The translations under genes and the position numbers were made by a program. A stretch of 40,954 bases of DNA from Streptomyces beijiangensis (GTDB taxonomy: Bacteria; Actinomycetota; Actinomycetes; Streptomycetales; Streptomycetaceae), in the NCBI RefSeq assembly GCF_017315755.1, contig NZ_JAFLRJ010000001.1, positions 1 to 40,954 on the forward strand, in the 5' to 3' direction. The notes under the pieces were generated by a model. It had not been told where the DNA came from. It saw only the letters and a list, made by a program, of their open reading frames with translations, and ran no database searches. Positions 26,155 through 34,386 of the stretch are shown here, piece by piece (within the stretch, counting starts at the first letter, position 1; each line of letters opens with the position of its first letter).

Positions 26155-27149
26155 ACGGCCGAGAGCGCCGAGCTGTCCGACTGCGAGGGGATCTCGGTGT
26201 CCGTCGTCGGCCGCTCGCGCAGCGAGAGAAGTACGCGCAGCACACCGATCCACACCAGACAGGCGCCCAGCATGTGCAGGCCCACCAGGATCTCGGGGGT
26301 CTTGGTGAAGTACTGGATGTAGCCGAGTACGCCCTGCAGCATCAGGATCAGGAAGAGATCGCGGGCCCGCCGGCGAGGGCCGACGGGGGCGTCGACCGCC
26401 TTGAGCACGAACCAGAGCGCGACAGACAGGGCCACCACGAGCCAGGCGAGGTCGGCGTGCAGCTGGGCGATCATCGTCCAGTCGAGAGGGATGCGCTCCA
26501 CATCACTGGAGTCGCCCGCGTGCCGGCCCGCGCCGCTGACGACCGTACCGACCGCGATCAGCGCGCCCGCCGCGACGACCGTCAGCCAGGTGAGCTGGAC
26601 GACGGGCCTGCCCACCAGGGGGCGGGGCTCGGTCGAGCCCTCGCGGGTGCGCTGCCAGGTGACGACGGCGATGGCGATCAGGGCCGCGGAGAGCAGGAAG
26701 TGCGCGGCCACGGTGTACGGGTTGAGGCCGACCAGCACCACGACCCCGCCGAGCACCGCATTGCTCATGACCACCCAGAACTGCGCCCAGCCGAGCCGGG
26801 TCAGGTCGCGCCGCCAGGGCTCGGCCGCGCGGGCCGCGATGATGGCCCAGCCGACGGCGGCGCACAGGACGTACGTCAGCATCCGGTTGGAGAACTCGAT
26901 GATGCCGTGGAAGCCCATCGCACTGGTCGTGGTGAGCGACTGGTCGGTGCACTTGGGCCAGGTCGGGCAGCCGAGACCGGAGCCCGTCAGGCGTACGGCG
27001 CCGCCGGTGACGACGATGGCCACCGCCATGACGAGGGCTGCCATGGCCGCTCGTCGGACGGTCCTGGGATCGGGGGTCCAGCGCTCGGCGATGAAGGCGA
27101 GCGGGTTTCGCACGGCTTGAGCGACTTCGGCTCGGGTCAGCTTTGGCAC
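26151..27149 (-). CDS. ctaA: Haem A synthase (COX15/CtaA family)
   Basis: 332 residues from GTG 27149 (VPKLTRAEVAQ). It oxidises the C8 methyl of haem O to make haem A for cytochrome oxidase, the step after CtaB. Seen: about eight transmembrane segments in two four-helix halves; His ligands in GFHGIIEFSNRMLTYVL, NPYTVAAHF, AQLHADLAWLV and GLHMLGACLVW; and the Cys-containing loop SGLGCPTWPKCT typical of actinobacterial members. A GTG at 27149 is preferred because upstream in-frame sequence runs into the exporter gene's 3' region. It follows the ABC permease by 43 bases on the same strand. Its stop TAG overlaps that of the convergent amidohydrolase. Confidence 0.95.
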   Translation of the reverse strand: MPKLTRAEVAQAVRNPLAFIAERWTPDPRTVRRAAMAALVMAVAIVVTGGAVRLTGSGLGCPTWPKCTDQSLTTTSAMGFHGIIEFSNRMLTYVLCAAVGWAIIAARAAEPWRRDLTRLGWAQFWVVMSNAVLGGVVVLVGLNPYTVAAHFLLSAALIAIAVVTWQRTREGSTEPRPLVGRPVVQLTWLTVVAAGALIAVGTVVSGAGRHAGDSSDVERIPLDWTMIAQLHADLAWLVVALSVALWFVLKAVDAPVGPRRRARDLFLILMLQGVLGYIQYFTKTPEILVGLHMLGACLVWIGVLRVLLSLRERPTTDTEIPSQSDSSALSAV

Positions 27150-27192
27150 GGGGACATCGTAGGCGGAACGCTTGTGCACGCTTTCACTAGGG

Positions 27193-27960
27193 TCACTCCC
27201 AGCGGAAGAAACGGGCGGCAGCGCCCAAACCGAGCACGGCCCAGACGGCGAGGATGCCCAGGTCGCCCCAGGGCATGGACGCCCCGTGCTGGAGCACATC
27301 GCGCAGCCCGTCGGAGAGGGCCGAGATCGGCAGCAGATTCAGTACGGACTGGACGCCGCCGGGGAACTTGTCCATCGGGACGATCACGCCGCCGGCGACC
27401 AGGAACAGCAGGAAGACCAGGTTGGCGGCGGCCAGCGTGGCCTCCGCCTTGAGGGTGCCTGCCATCAGGAGGCCCAGGCCCGAGAAGGCCGCCGTACCGA
27501 GGACGATCAGCAGGAAGACCGCCGCCGGGTTGCCGTGCGGGGACCAGCCCAGGGCGAGGGCGATCACCGTGAGGAGGGCGATCTGCAGGACCTCGGTGAC
27601 CAGGACGGCCAGGGTCTTGGCGGTCATCAGGGCCCAGCGGGGGAGCGGGGAGGCGCCGAGCCGCTTGAGGACTCCGTAACGGCGCTCGAAGCCCGTCGCG
27701 ATCGCCTGGCCGGTGAAGGCGGTGGACATCACGGCGAGGGCGAGGATGCCGGGGGCCAGGAAGTCGACCGACTTGCCGGAGCCGGTGTCCACGACGTCGA
27801 TGGAGGAGAAGAGGACGAGCAGGAGCGACGGGATGATCACCGTCAGCAGGAGCTGCTCGCCGTTGCGCAGGAGCATCTTCGTCTCGAAGGAGGCCTGCGC
27901 GACGATCATGCGGGGGAGCGGGGCGGCTCCGGGTGCAGGGGTGTACGTCGACGCGCTCAT
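27193..27960 (-). CDS. ABC-2 type transporter permease
   Basis: 255 residues from ATG 27960, which overlaps the ATPase stop (ATGA). The sequence has six predicted transmembrane segments (LLLTVIIPSLLLVLFSS, FLAPGILALAVMSTAFTG, VLQIALLTVIALALG, VFLLIVLGTAAFSGLGLLMAG, LVFLLFLVAGGVIVPM, and a C-terminal segment LGILAVWAVLGLGAAARFF). ERRYGVLKRLGASPLPR is the coupling-helix-like segment seen in ABC-2 exporters of the DrrB/NodJ kind. It pairs with the upstream ATPase. The cargo is unknown; position before ctaA hints at a haem- or membrane-related role, but this is weak. Confidence 0.9.
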   Translation of the reverse strand: MSASTYTPAPGAAPLPRMIVAQASFETKMLLRNGEQLLLTVIIPSLLLVLFSSIDVVDTGSGKSVDFLAPGILALAVMSTAFTGQAIATGFERRYGVLKRLGASPLPRWALMTAKTLAVLVTEVLQIALLTVIALALGWSPHGNPAAVFLLIVLGTAAFSGLGLLMAGTLKAEATLAAANLVFLLFLVAGGVIVPMDKFPGGVQSVLNLLPISALSDGLRDVLQHGASMPWGDLGILAVWAVLGLGAAARFFRWE

Positions 27961-28883
27961 GCGCGCAGCTCCTTGCCGGTCAGTTCCAGATAGACGTCTT
28001 CGAGGGTGTGGCGCTCGACCGCGATTCCGTCGGGCATCACGCCGTGCTGGGCGCACCAGGAGGTGACCGTGGCGAGGAGCTGCGGGTCGATGTGGCCGGT
28101 GATCCGGTAGGCGCCGGAGGTGAGTTCGGCGGCGGCGCTGCCGTCGGGGAGCGCCTTGAGCAGCGAGCCGAGGTCTAGGCCGGGGCGGCCGGTGAAGCGC
28201 AGGGTGTTCTCGGCGCCGCCGCGGCAGAGCGCCTCGGGGGTGCCCTGGGCGATGACCCGGCCCGCGTCGAAGATCGCCACGTCGTCGGCGAGCTGTTCGG
28301 CCTCGTCCATGAAGTGGGTGGTGAGGACGACGGTGACGCCGTCGGTGCGCAGTTCCCTTACGAGGTCCCAGGTGGAGCGGCGGGCCTGCGGGTCGAGGCC
28401 CGCGGTCGGCTCGTCCAGGAAGACCAGTTCGGGGCGGCCGATCACGGCCATGGCGAGGGAGAGGCGCTGCTGCTGGCCGCCGGAGAGCCTGCGGTAGGCC
28501 GTACGGCCGCAGCTCTCCAGACCCAGGCGCTCGATCAGCGCGTCCACGTCGAGGGGGTGCGCGTGCAGTTTGGCCATGTGGCGGAGCATCTCCTCCGCGC
28601 GGGCGCCGGAGTAGACGCCGCCGGACTGGAGCATCACACCGATGCGCGGTCTGAGCTTCGCGGCGTCGGCGACCGGGTCGAGACCCAGGACACGGACCGT
28701 GCCCGCGTCCGCCCGGCGGTAGCCCTCGCAGGTCTCGACGGTGGTGGTCTTGCCGGCGCCGTTGGGCCCCAGGACGGCGGTGACGGTGCCGGTGGCGACG
28801 CTCAGGTCGAGGCCGTTCACCGCGGTCTTGGATCCGTACCGCTTGACGAGGCCGCGGACCTCGACGGCGGGGTCTGTGCTCAT
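27957..28883 (-). CDS. ABC transporter ATP-binding protein
   Basis: 308 residues from ATG 28883. Seen: Walker A GPNGAGKTT (about residues 39-47), signature LSGGQQQRLSLAMAVIG, Walker B LVFLDEPTAGLDP, and the switch His in TTHFMDEAEQLADD. A C-terminal region of about 90 residues (from about 215) matches the DrrA-like extension of exporters. It overlaps the permease gene by 4 bases and forms one exporter with it. The AAC(3)-like gene lies 67 bases upstream on the same strand. Drug or lipid export is typical of the family; the substrate is not shown by the sequence. Confidence 0.93.
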   Translation of the reverse strand: MSTDPAVEVRGLVKRYGSKTAVNGLDLSVATGTVTAVLGPNGAGKTTTVETCEGYRRADAGTVRVLGLDPVADAAKLRPRIGVMLQSGGVYSGARAEEMLRHMAKLHAHPLDVDALIERLGLESCGRTAYRRLSGGQQQRLSLAMAVIGRPELVFLDEPTAGLDPQARRSTWDLVRELRTDGVTVVLTTHFMDEAEQLADDVAIFDAGRVIAQGTPEALCRGGAENTLRFTGRPGLDLGSLLKALPDGSAAAELTSGAYRITGHIDPQLLATVTSWCAQHGVMPDGIAVERHTLEDVYLELTGKELRA

Positions 28884-28938
28884 GGCTGCGAGTCTACGAA
28901 CCTTCCGCGGCCTCCTCGCACGCGGTACGGCACCGGGC

Positions 28939-28950
28939 CGGACCGGTCCG
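28939..28950. repeat. 12-base perfect palindrome at the AAC(3) gene end
   Basis: CGGACCGGTCCG directly abuts the stop of the acetyltransferase gene (minus strand). It may be a weak terminator or part of a longer structure before the ATPase gene. Confidence 0.4.
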
Positions 28951-29757
28951 CTACACGAGGTCGCGCGGCCGGTGCAGGGCCAGCCAGCCCTCCGCGTACG
29001 CGACCGCCGCGGCCAGGGGGAACAGCCGTACCTCTGCCGCTCCCACAGTGCCCCGCACCACCGGCTCGTCCCGTGCGAAGTCCGCCCCCAGCTCGTCGAA
29101 GCGGTCGCTGGAGATCGAGGTCTCGCGCACGGTCTGCCAGCGGCGGCCCCCGGCGGTCATCACCGCGCGCCCCTCGTCGACCTCGGGCGACGGGATCCGG
29201 TACTCGGCCAGATGGAAGGCCGTACAGCGGTCGAAGCCGACGCCCAGCAGCAGCACCCTGGCCCCCGTCTCCTCCAGCCGCGCCAGCGGGCTGCGCTCGC
29301 CGAGCCTGCAGTCCTCCGCATGGCCCGCCGTGAGCGCGGCGGCCGCGGGCCCGACCGCCGCGAACGAGGTCTGGGGGTGCGCGCTGCGCAGGGCGCCCGG
29401 CCAGGTCCTGACGGTCTCGGGGATCACGCCGATGCCCCCGCTGGGCGTGGTGAGCGGGTCGTACGCGGGGGTCGCCGCACGAATGGCGGACCACCACTCC
29501 TCGGGTACGGGCGGATTGCCCCACTCCGACGGGTCGGAGTTGTCCCCTGTGTGCGTGGGCACCACCAGGGTCCCGCCGGGACCGAGTGCGTCGATGAGTG
29601 CCTGTACGACGGCGACGCGCCCGCCGCAGACCCAGCCGAGCGAGCTCAGTGAGGAGTGCACGAGCAGGGTCTCGCCGGGTTCCACACCGAGCGCCCTCAG
29701 CTCCGCCGAGATCGTCGCGCGTGTGCACAAAGGGCCGGTCAGAGGCGGTGTCGACAT
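28951..29757 (-). CDS. Aminoglycoside N(3)-acetyltransferase family protein
   Basis: 268 residues from ATG 29757; a GTG at 29778 would add 7 residues. The AAC(3) family uses acetyl-CoA to acetylate the 3-amino group of 2-deoxystreptamine drugs. Seen: LLVHSSLSSLGWVCGG, the active-site VVPTHTGDNSDPSEW, RSAHPQTSFAAVGP and LLLGVGFDRCTAFHLAE, all family signatures including the conserved His/Asp stretch. Length fits. Chromosomal copies are frequent in Streptomyces and do not by themselves imply resistance; the natural substrate may differ. It is divergent from sufR and shares a 160-base spacer with several dyads. No mobile element is near. Confidence 0.9.
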   Translation of the reverse strand: MSTPPLTGPLCTRATISAELRALGVEPGETLLVHSSLSSLGWVCGGRVAVVQALIDALGPGGTLVVPTHTGDNSDPSEWGNPPVPEEWWSAIRAATPAYDPLTTPSGGIGVIPETVRTWPGALRSAHPQTSFAAVGPAAAALTAGHAEDCRLGERSPLARLEETGARVLLLGVGFDRCTAFHLAEYRIPSPEVDEGRAVMTAGGRRWQTVRETSISSDRFDELGADFARDEPVVRGTVGAAEVRLFPLAAAVAYAEGWLALHRPRDLV

Positions 29758-29800
29758 GGTCCGACAGTGTCCTCGCACCCGTCCATGACCGCCACTGATT

Positions 29801-29861
29801 TGATCGATCAGTGATCGTTTTCCCAGGTCAGCTTAGGTATCCCTAAGTGATGCAATGCATC
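29801..29861. promoter_or_regulatory. Cluster of dyads upstream of sufR, including an iron-box-like site
   Basis: Three dyads: TGATCGATCA (29801-29810), CTTAGG-TATC-CCTAAG (29832-29847) and GATGCA-A-TGCATC (29849-29861). The middle one sits in a 19-mer (29828-29846) that matches the IdeR/DmdR iron-box consensus as I recall it (TTAGGTTAGGCTAACCTAA) at 13 of 19 positions. They could control sufR, the divergent AAC(3)-like gene, or both. Confidence 0.4.
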
Positions 29862-29881
29862 GCTCATGATCCGGACGAGGG

Positions 29882-29918
29882 TTGCCAGGGTCTGGAGAAT
29901 TACGCAACAATGGTGTTG
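29882..29918 (+). promoter_or_regulatory. Leaderless sufR promoter overlapped by a SufR-type operator
   Basis: TTGCCA (29882-29887), an 18-base spacer and AACAAT (29906-29911) form a plausible promoter. The GTG start at 29918 is only 6 bases after the -10, so the transcript would be leaderless, and no SD is present. CAAC-N6-GTTG at 29905-29918 matches the published SufR operator form and covers the -10 and start point, as expected for autorepression. Confidence 0.7.
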
Positions 29919-30631
29919 TGAAATACGTTGGCGAGGCTCCGCAGGAGGAACTCGCGACCGGTGAGCGGTCCACCCGCAACCGTGTCGCGCGCTCCATCCT
30001 GGACCACGGCCCGTCCACCGTCGCCGATCTCGCCGTGCGGCTCGGGCTGACCCAGGCGGCGGTCCGCCGCCATCTGGACGCCCTCGTCTCGGACGACGTG
30101 ATCGTCCCCCGTGAACAGCGGGTGTACGGAACGAGGGCCCGAGGCCGGCCCGCCAAGGTCTTCGCGCTCACCGACTGCGGCCGGGACGCCTTCGACCAGA
30201 GCTACGACAAGCTCGCGGCCGACGCCCTGCGCTGGATCGCCGAGCAGGCCGGCAGCGAAGAAGCCGTCATGGCCTTCGCCCGTGCCAGGTTCGCCACCCA
30301 GGCGGAGACCTACCGCGCTGCGGTCGAGGCCGCGGCCCCCGAGAGCCGCGCCGAAGCCCTTGCCAAGGCGTTGACCGCCGACGGGTACGCTGCTACGGCG
30401 CGAAGCGCACCGGTCGGCGAACAGCTCTGCCAGCACCACTGCCCGGTCGCCCATGTCGCCGAGCAGTTCCCCCAGCTGTGCGAGGCGGAGACCGAGGTCT
30501 TCTCCCGCCTGCTCGGGACCCATGTGCAGCGTCTGGCCACCATCGCCCACGGCGACGGAGTGTGCACGACGTTCATCCCCAATACCGCCCATTCAGCATC
30601 CGCCAGCACGGCCGGGAGGAACCCCGCATGA
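29918..30631 (+). CDS. sufR: Iron-sulfur cluster-sensing repressor SufR
   Basis: 237 residues from GTG 29918 ([22 protein letters not shown]). It is a winged-helix DeoR/ArsR-like DNA-binding protein that represses the suf operon when it holds a cluster. Seen: the helix-turn-helix [25 protein letters not shown] (about residues 33-57), the wing [16 protein letters not shown], and four C-terminal Cys (171, 175, 188, 216), three of them in [19 protein letters not shown], the likely cluster ligands. It overlaps sufB by 4 bases (ATGA), so it is the first gene of the operon it probably controls. No SD precedes the GTG, consistent with a leaderless start. Confidence 0.93.
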   Translation: MKYVGEAPQEELATGERSTRNRVARSILDHGPSTVADLAVRLGLTQAAVRRHLDALVSDDVIVPREQRVYGTRARGRPAKVFALTDCGRDAFDQSYDKLAADALRWIAEQAGSEEAVMAFARARFATQAETYRAAVEAAAPESRAEALAKALTADGYAATARSAPVGEQLCQHHCPVAHVAEQFPQLCEAETEVFSRLLGTHVQRLATIAHGDGVCTTFIPNTAHSASASTAGRNPA

Positions 30632-32049
30632 CGCTCCCTACGGAGACCGCTCACCCCGAACTCGACGGGCTTGGTACGTACGAGTTCGGCTGGGCCGACC
30701 CCGACACTGCCGGTGCCGCGGCCAAGCGCGGCCTCAGTGAGGCCGTCGTCCGCGACATCTCGGCGAAGAAGAACGAGCCCGAGTGGATGCTGAAGCTGCG
30801 TCTCAAGGGCCTGAAGCTCTTCGGCAAGAAGCCCATGCCGTCCTGGGGTTCCGACCTCTCCGGCATCGACTTCGACAACATCAAGTACTTCGTGCGCTCC
30901 ACGGAGAAGCAGGCACAGTCCTGGGAGGACCTGCCCGCGGACATCAAGAACACGTACGACAAGCTCGGCATCCCGGAGGCGGAGAAGCAGCGCCTGGTCG
31001 CCGGTGTCGCGGCTCAGTACGAGTCCGAGGTGGTCTACCACCAGATCAACGAGGAGCTCGAGGCGCAGGGTGTCATCTTCATGGACACCGACACCGCGCT
31101 GAAGGAGCACCCGGAGCTCTTCCAGGAGTACTTCGGCACGGTCATCCCGGTCGGCGACAACAAGTTCGCCTCGCTCAACTCGGCCGTGTGGTCCGGCGGA
31201 TCGTTCATCTACGTGCCCAAGGGCGTGAAGGTCGAGATCCCGCTGCAGGCCTACTTCCGTATCAACACGGAGAACATGGGCCAGTTCGAGCGGACGCTGA
31301 TCATCGTCGACGAGGACGCCTACGTCCACTACGTCGAGGGCTGTACCGCCCCGATCTACTCCTCCGACTCGCTGCACTCCGCGGTCGTCGAGATCATCGT
31401 GAAGAAGGGCGGCCGCTGCCGCTACACGACGATCCAGAACTGGTCGAACAACGTCTACAACCTGGTCACCAAGCGCGCCGTGGCGTACGAGGGCGCGACC
31501 ATGGAGTGGGTCGACGGCAACATCGGCTCCAAGGTGACGATGAAGTACCCCGCCGTCTACCTGATGGGCGAGCACGCCAAGGGCGAGACGCTCTCCATCG
31601 CCTTCGCCGGCGAGGGCCAGCACCAGGACGCCGGATCCAAGATGGTCCACATGGCGCCCAACACCTCCTCCAACATCGTCTCCAAGTCGGTGGCGCGCGG
31701 TGGCGGCCGTACCTCCTACCGCGGTCTGGTGGAGATCGGCGAGGGCGCGCACGGGTCCAAGTCCAACGTCCTCTGCGACGCGCTGCTCGTCGACACGATC
31801 TCCCGCTCCGACACGTACCCCTACGTGGACGTGCGCGAGGACGACGTGTCCATGGGCCACGAGGCGACCGTCTCCAAGGTCTCCGACGACCAGCTCTTCT
31901 ACCTGATGAGCCGCGGTATGACGGAGTTCGAGGCGATGGCCATGATCGTGCGTGGCTTCGTCGAGCCGATCGCCAAGGAGCTCCCGATGGAGTACGCCCT
32001 GGAGCTCAACCGGCTGATCGAGCTGCAGATGGAGGGTTCGGTCGGCTAG
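30628..32049 (+). CDS. sufB: Fe-S cluster assembly scaffold SufB
   Basis: 473 residues from ATG 30628, with GGGAGGA upstream. SufB is the scaffold on which the cluster is built, in complex with SufC and SufD. Seen: the SufB N-terminal region ([41 protein letters not shown]), [43 protein letters not shown], the Cys in YVEGCTAP, and the C-terminal beta-helix end [23 protein letters not shown]. Length is typical. It is translationally coupled to sufR. Confidence 0.97.
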   Translation: MTLPTETAHPELDGLGTYEFGWADPDTAGAAAKRGLSEAVVRDISAKKNEPEWMLKLRLKGLKLFGKKPMPSWGSDLSGIDFDNIKYFVRSTEKQAQSWEDLPADIKNTYDKLGIPEAEKQRLVAGVAAQYESEVVYHQINEELEAQGVIFMDTDTALKEHPELFQEYFGTVIPVGDNKFASLNSAVWSGGSFIYVPKGVKVEIPLQAYFRINTENMGQFERTLIIVDEDAYVHYVEGCTAPIYSSDSLHSAVVEIIVKKGGRCRYTTIQNWSNNVYNLVTKRAVAYEGATMEWVDGNIGSKVTMKYPAVYLMGEHAKGETLSIAFAGEGQHQDAGSKMVHMAPNTSSNIVSKSVARGGGRTSYRGLVEIGEGAHGSKSNVLCDALLVDTISRSDTYPYVDVREDDVSMGHEATVSKVSDDQLFYLMSRGMTEFEAMAMIVRGFVEPIAKELPMEYALELNRLIELQMEGSVG

Positions 32050-32112
32050 CAGCCGCCCCGCCCGTACACCAGCACCAGACGTCTTCATCAGAAAGTGAGC
32101 ACGACGACAGCC

Positions 32113-33294
32113 ATGGCTGAGGCTCAGAACATTCCGGCGGGTTCCACCACTGCCGGGTCCATCGCGGTGGCCGCCGAGTCCACCGTCGCCACCCGTATGA
32201 GCGCGCCGCCGTCCTTCGACGTGGCCGACTTCCCGGTCCCGCACGGCCGCGAGGAGGAATGGCGGTTCACCCCGCTGGACCGCCTCAGGGGCCTGCACGA
32301 CGGCACCGCCGTCGCGACGGGTGAAGGCGTACGGGTCGAGGTCACCGCCCCCGACGGCGTGACCGTCGAGACGGTCGGCCGCGACGACGCGCGCATCGGC
32401 AGGGCCGGCACCCCGGCGGACCGGGTCGCCGCCCAGGCGTACACCTCCTTCGAGAAGGCCTCGGTCGTCTCGGTGCCCAAGGAGGCCGTGCTCACCGAGC
32501 CGATCCGTATCGCCGTGCACGGCATCGGCGGTGTCGCCTACGGCCACCAGGTCATCGAGCTCGGCGCCTACGCCGAGGCCGTCGTGGTCATCGACCACAC
32601 CGGCGACGCGGTCCTCGCCGCCAACGTCGACTACCTGCTCGGCGACGGCGCGAAGCTCACCGTCGTCTCCGTCCAGGACTGGGACGACAAGGCCGTCCAC
32701 GTCGCGCAGCACAATGCGCTCGTCGGCAGGGACGCCACCTTCAAGTCGATCGTGGTCACCTTCGGCGGCGACCTCGTACGCCTCCACCCGCGCGTCACCT
32801 ACGCGGGCCCCGGCGGCGACGCCGAGCTCTTCGGTCTGTACTTCACCGACAAGGGCCAGCACCAGGAGCACCGCCTCCTGGTCGACCACAACGCCCCGAA
32901 CTGCAAGTCCAACGTGGCCTACAAGGGCGCACTGCAGGGCCAGGACGCGCACGCGGTGTGGATCGGCGACGTCCTGATCCAGGCGGCCGCCGAGGGCACG
33001 GACTCGTACGAGCTGAACCGCAACCTCGTCCTCACGGACGGCGCGCGCGTCGACTCCGTACCGAACCTGGAGATCGAGACCGGCGAGATCGCGGGCGCGG
33101 GACACGCCTCCGCTACCGGCCGCTTCGACGACTCGCAGCTCTTCTACCTGCAGTCGCGCGGTATCCCGGCGGACGAGGCCCGCCGCCTCGTCGTCCGCGG
33201 CTTCTTCGCCGAGCTCGTCCAGCAGATCGGTCTGCCGGACGTCGAGGAGCGCCTCCTCGCCAAGATCGACGCGGAGCTGGAGGCGTCGGTCTGA
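32113..33294 (+). CDS. sufD: Fe-S cluster assembly protein SufD
   Basis: 393 residues from ATG 32113 (MAEAQNIPAGSTT). A GTG at 32095 would add six residues (VSTTTA); neither has a strong SD, and the ATG gives the N-terminus usual in Streptomyces. SufD pairs with SufB in the SufBC2D complex. Seen: FPVPHGREEEWRFTPLDRLRGL near the N-terminus, HRLLVDHNAPNCKSNVAYKGAL, and the C-terminal GHASATGRFDDSQLFYLQSRGIPADEARRLVVRGFFAELVQQI with the family His. It is followed by the Rieske gene with a one-base overlap (TGATG). Confidence 0.95.
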   Translation: MAEAQNIPAGSTTAGSIAVAAESTVATRMSAPPSFDVADFPVPHGREEEWRFTPLDRLRGLHDGTAVATGEGVRVEVTAPDGVTVETVGRDDARIGRAGTPADRVAAQAYTSFEKASVVSVPKEAVLTEPIRIAVHGIGGVAYGHQVIELGAYAEAVVVIDHTGDAVLAANVDYLLGDGAKLTVVSVQDWDDKAVHVAQHNALVGRDATFKSIVVTFGGDLVRLHPRVTYAGPGGDAELFGLYFTDKGQHQEHRLLVDHNAPNCKSNVAYKGALQGQDAHAVWIGDVLIQAAAEGTDSYELNRNLVLTDGARVDSVPNLEIETGEIAGAGHASATGRFDDSQLFYLQSRGIPADEARRLVVRGFFAELVQQIGLPDVEERLLAKIDAELEASV

Positions 33295-33611
33295 TGGCTT
33301 TCGTCAAGGTGGCCGCGCTCAGCGAGCTGGAAGAGGGCACCCCGAAGCGGGTGGAACTCGACGGCACGCCGGTGTCGCTGGTCCGCACGGACGGGGAGGT
33401 GTTCGCGATCAACGACATCTGCTCGCACGCGAACGTCTCCCTCTCCGAGGGCGAGGTCGACGACTGTTCGATCGAGTGCTGGCTGCACGGCTCGTCGTTC
33501 GACCTCCGTACCGGAAAGCCGTCCGGCCTTCCCGCGACGCGCCCCGTCCCCGTATACCCCGTAAAGATCCAAGGGGACGATGTGCTCGTCTCCGTCACCC
33601 AGGAGTCCTGA
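33294..33611 (+). CDS. Rieske [2Fe-2S] ferredoxin within the suf operon
   Basis: 105 residues from ATG 33294, which shares one base with the sufD stop. Seen: the Rieske ligands Cys43 and His45 (CSH) and Cys62 and His65 (CWLH), with DLRTGKPSGLPATRPVPVYPV completing the fold. It is a soluble small ferredoxin of the bacterial dioxygenase-component (NirD-like) type. Its place between sufD and sufC is conserved in actinobacteria; it may provide electrons for cluster assembly or accept a cluster as a test target. That role is inferred. It ends 7 bases before sufC. Confidence 0.93.
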   Translation: MAFVKVAALSELEEGTPKRVELDGTPVSLVRTDGEVFAINDICSHANVSLSEGEVDDCSIECWLHGSSFDLRTGKPSGLPATRPVPVYPVKIQGDDVLVSVTQES

Positions 33612-33618
33612 GCTACCC

Positions 33619-34386
33619 ATGGCAACGCTTGAAATCCGCGACCTGCACGTCTCCGTCGAAACCGAGAACGGTACGAAGGAGATCCTCAAGGGCGTCGACC
33701 TGACCGTGAAGCAGGGCGAGACCCACGCCATCATGGGCCCCAACGGCTCCGGCAAGTCGACCCTGGCGTACTCCGTCGCGGGTCACCCCAAGTACACGGT
33801 CACCTCCGGCACCGTCACCCTCGACGGCGAGGACGTCCTCGCGATGACCGTCGACGAGCGCGCCCGCGCCGGCATGTTCCTCGCCATGCAGTACCCGGTC
33901 GAGGTCCCCGGTGTGTCGGTCTCCAACTTCCTGCGTACGTCGGCGACGGCGATCCGCGGCGAGGCCCCCAAGCTGCGCACCTGGGTGAAGGAGGTCAGGA
34001 CCGCGATGGAGACCCTCCAGATGGACCCGGCCTTCGCCGAGCGCAACGTCAACGAGGGCTTCTCCGGCGGCGAGAAGAAGCGCCACGAGATCCTCCAGAT
34101 GGAGCTCCTCAAGCCGAAGATCGCGATCCTCGACGAGACCGACTCCGGTCTGGACGTCGACGCGCTGCGCCAGGTCTCCGAGGGCGTCAACCGCGTCCGC
34201 GAGACCGGTGAGGTCGGCACGCTCCTCATCACGCACTACACGCGCATCCTGCGCTACATCACCCCCGACTTCGTCCACGTCTTCGCGAACGGCCGCATCG
34301 CCGAGTCCGGCGGTCCCGAGCTCGCGGACAAGCTGGAGACCGAGGGCTACGAGGCTTACACCACGAAGGGCGGCGCTTCAGCGTGA
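33619..34386 (+). CDS. sufC: Fe-S cluster assembly ATPase SufC
   Basis: 255 residues from ATG 33619, with AGGAG 13 bases upstream. Seen: Walker A GPNGSGKST, signature FSGGEKKRHEILQMELL (the SufC variant), Walker B IAILDETDSGLDVD, and the switch His in LLITHYTRILRYI. It is a cytoplasmic ABC-type ATPase that drives SufBCD, not a transporter. It overlaps sufS by 4 bases (GTGA). Confidence 0.97.
   Translation: MATLEIRDLHVSVETENGTKEILKGVDLTVKQGETHAIMGPNGSGKSTLAYSVAGHPKYTVTSGTVTLDGEDVLAMTVDERARAGMFLAMQYPVEVPGVSVSNFLRTSATAIRGEAPKLRTWVKEVRTAMETLQMDPAFAERNVNEGFSGGEKKRHEILQMELLKPKIAILDETDSGLDVDALRQVSEGVNRVRETGEVGTLLITHYTRILRYITPDFVHVFANGRIAESGGPELADKLETEGYEAYTTKGGASA

Noticed and set aside
28951..29757. 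AAC(3)-like gene as an acquired resistance island
   Set aside because: No transposase, integrase, repeat boundary or base-composition change is seen; chromosomal AAC(3)-type genes are common in Streptomyces.
30310..33105. Long minus-strand open frame opposite sufR, sufB and sufD
   Set aside because: It is antisense to well-conserved suf genes; composition is typical of a shadow frame.
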